Below are positions 42,391 to 42,594 of a stretch of DNA of 42,594 bases, in pieces. The notes under the pieces are model-generated. The model was not told the origin of the DNA and did not search any database. It was given only the letters and a program-made list of their open reading frames with translations. The stretch is taken from contig JAGVQM010000034.1 in NCBI GenBank assembly GCA_020051695.1, positions 1 to 42,594 of the forward strand. The letters run 5' to 3'. Position 1 is the stretch's first letter, and each line of letters starts with the position of its first letter. This stretch comes from Candidatus Zixiibacteriota bacterium (GTDB lineage Bacteria; Zixibacteria; MSB-5A5; WJJR01; JAJRUJ01). The position numbers and the translations under genes are program-made.

Positions 42391-42594
42391 TCTCAGGTAG
42401 GGTGGGCATTGCCCACTGTCGCAGATTACGAAAAATGGTGGGCGGTGCCCACCCTACGGCTACTCATCTAGCGCAATATACAGGTACCCCACCGCTTGGG
42501 GCCTGTTGAAAAAGTCCCGATATTGTCATTGCGAGCGAAGCGAGCAATCTTACACGTTGATGGTATCAATGAACTACAAAAAGATCGCGACGTC
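42391..42594. other. Repeat-dense intergenic tail at the window end
   Basis: No gene seen. It contains a REPIN-like pair (42397-42458), a CCCCA/TGGGG hairpin with a 5-nt loop (42487-42501), GAAAAAGTCCCG (42508-42519), and ATTGC/GCAAT arms around GAGCGAAGCGA (42528-42548), a short palindrome type common in bacterial intergenic DNA. Confidence 0.55.
42397..42458. repeat. REPIN-like inverted pair of REP repeats
   Basis: The left copy (42397-42417, GTAGGGTGGGCA then TTGCCCACT) and the right copy (42434-42458, identical to the repeat flanking the RAYT gene) face each other with a 16-bp spacer. The whole element is an imperfect palindrome of about 62 bp. This is the arrangement that RAYTs are thought to mobilise. 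Confidence 0.75.

Overview
This window looks like a chromosomal piece of an uncultured, moderately GC-rich Gram-negative bacterium. The Fibrobacteres-Chlorobi-Bacteroidetes side is likely, and a Zixibacteria-like lineage is my best guess. The basis is a C-terminal T9SS/FlgD-type sorting domain on a secreted protein, many secreted proteins of unknown role, a TonB-like C-terminus on a TPR lipoprotein, and an exosortase/EpsI pair. Taxonomy is inferred from protein style only. No rRNA, tRNA or CRISPR array was seen.

Layout: (1) 5-607 holds an AT-rich gene with a HEPN-like R-x4-H motif. (2) 613-6641 (minus) is a tight four-gene operon: flotillin-like SPFH protein, aspartate aminotransferase fused to a PEPCK-like domain, nucleoside diphosphate kinase, and a divergent ATP-PEPCK. 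A good -35/-10 promoter precedes it. It reads like an aspartate to oxaloacetate to PEP module. (3) lepB (minus), then 7905-13664 (plus), an exopolysaccharide/exosortase cluster: two sugar-nucleotide SDR enzymes, a GT2, exosortase, EpsI and a UbiA-family phosphoribosyltransferase. (4) An OPT transporter with a large insertion (minus), an orphan NtrC-type regulator and a degenerate GGDEF protein (plus), a HIT protein (minus), a cysteine-rich DUF6125-like protein (plus) and a DUF2807 adhesin-like protein (minus).

(5) 21543-30539 (minus) is a seven-gene run with mostly overlapping ends: sirtuin deacylase, radical SAM protein, TPR/TonB-C lipoprotein, pyrK, pyrD, pyrF and nnr. NAD metabolism/repair and late pyrimidine synthesis share this transcript with an envelope protein. 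(6) 30634-32290 has a DUF5683 protein, then a RAYT (REP-associated tyrosine transposase) gene bracketed by inverted copies of a 25-bp palindromic repeat, and a repeat-rich tail. The same repeat recurs as a head-to-head pair (REPIN-like) at 42397-42458.

(7) 32291-42390 is an envelope and secretion neighbourhood: a DegP/HtrA protease, a small carboxypeptidase-regulatory-like lipoprotein, an S9 prolyl-oligopeptidase-type peptidase, a YiiX-like cysteine hydrolase, a 49-residue membrane peptide, a DUF1579 protein, a large surface protein and a T9SS-type sorting-domain protein. Three strong intrinsic terminators follow htrA, the small lipoprotein and the DUF1579 gene. The best candidates for something new are the aminotransferase-PEPCK fusion operon, the exosortase/UbiA cluster and the RAYT/REPIN family.
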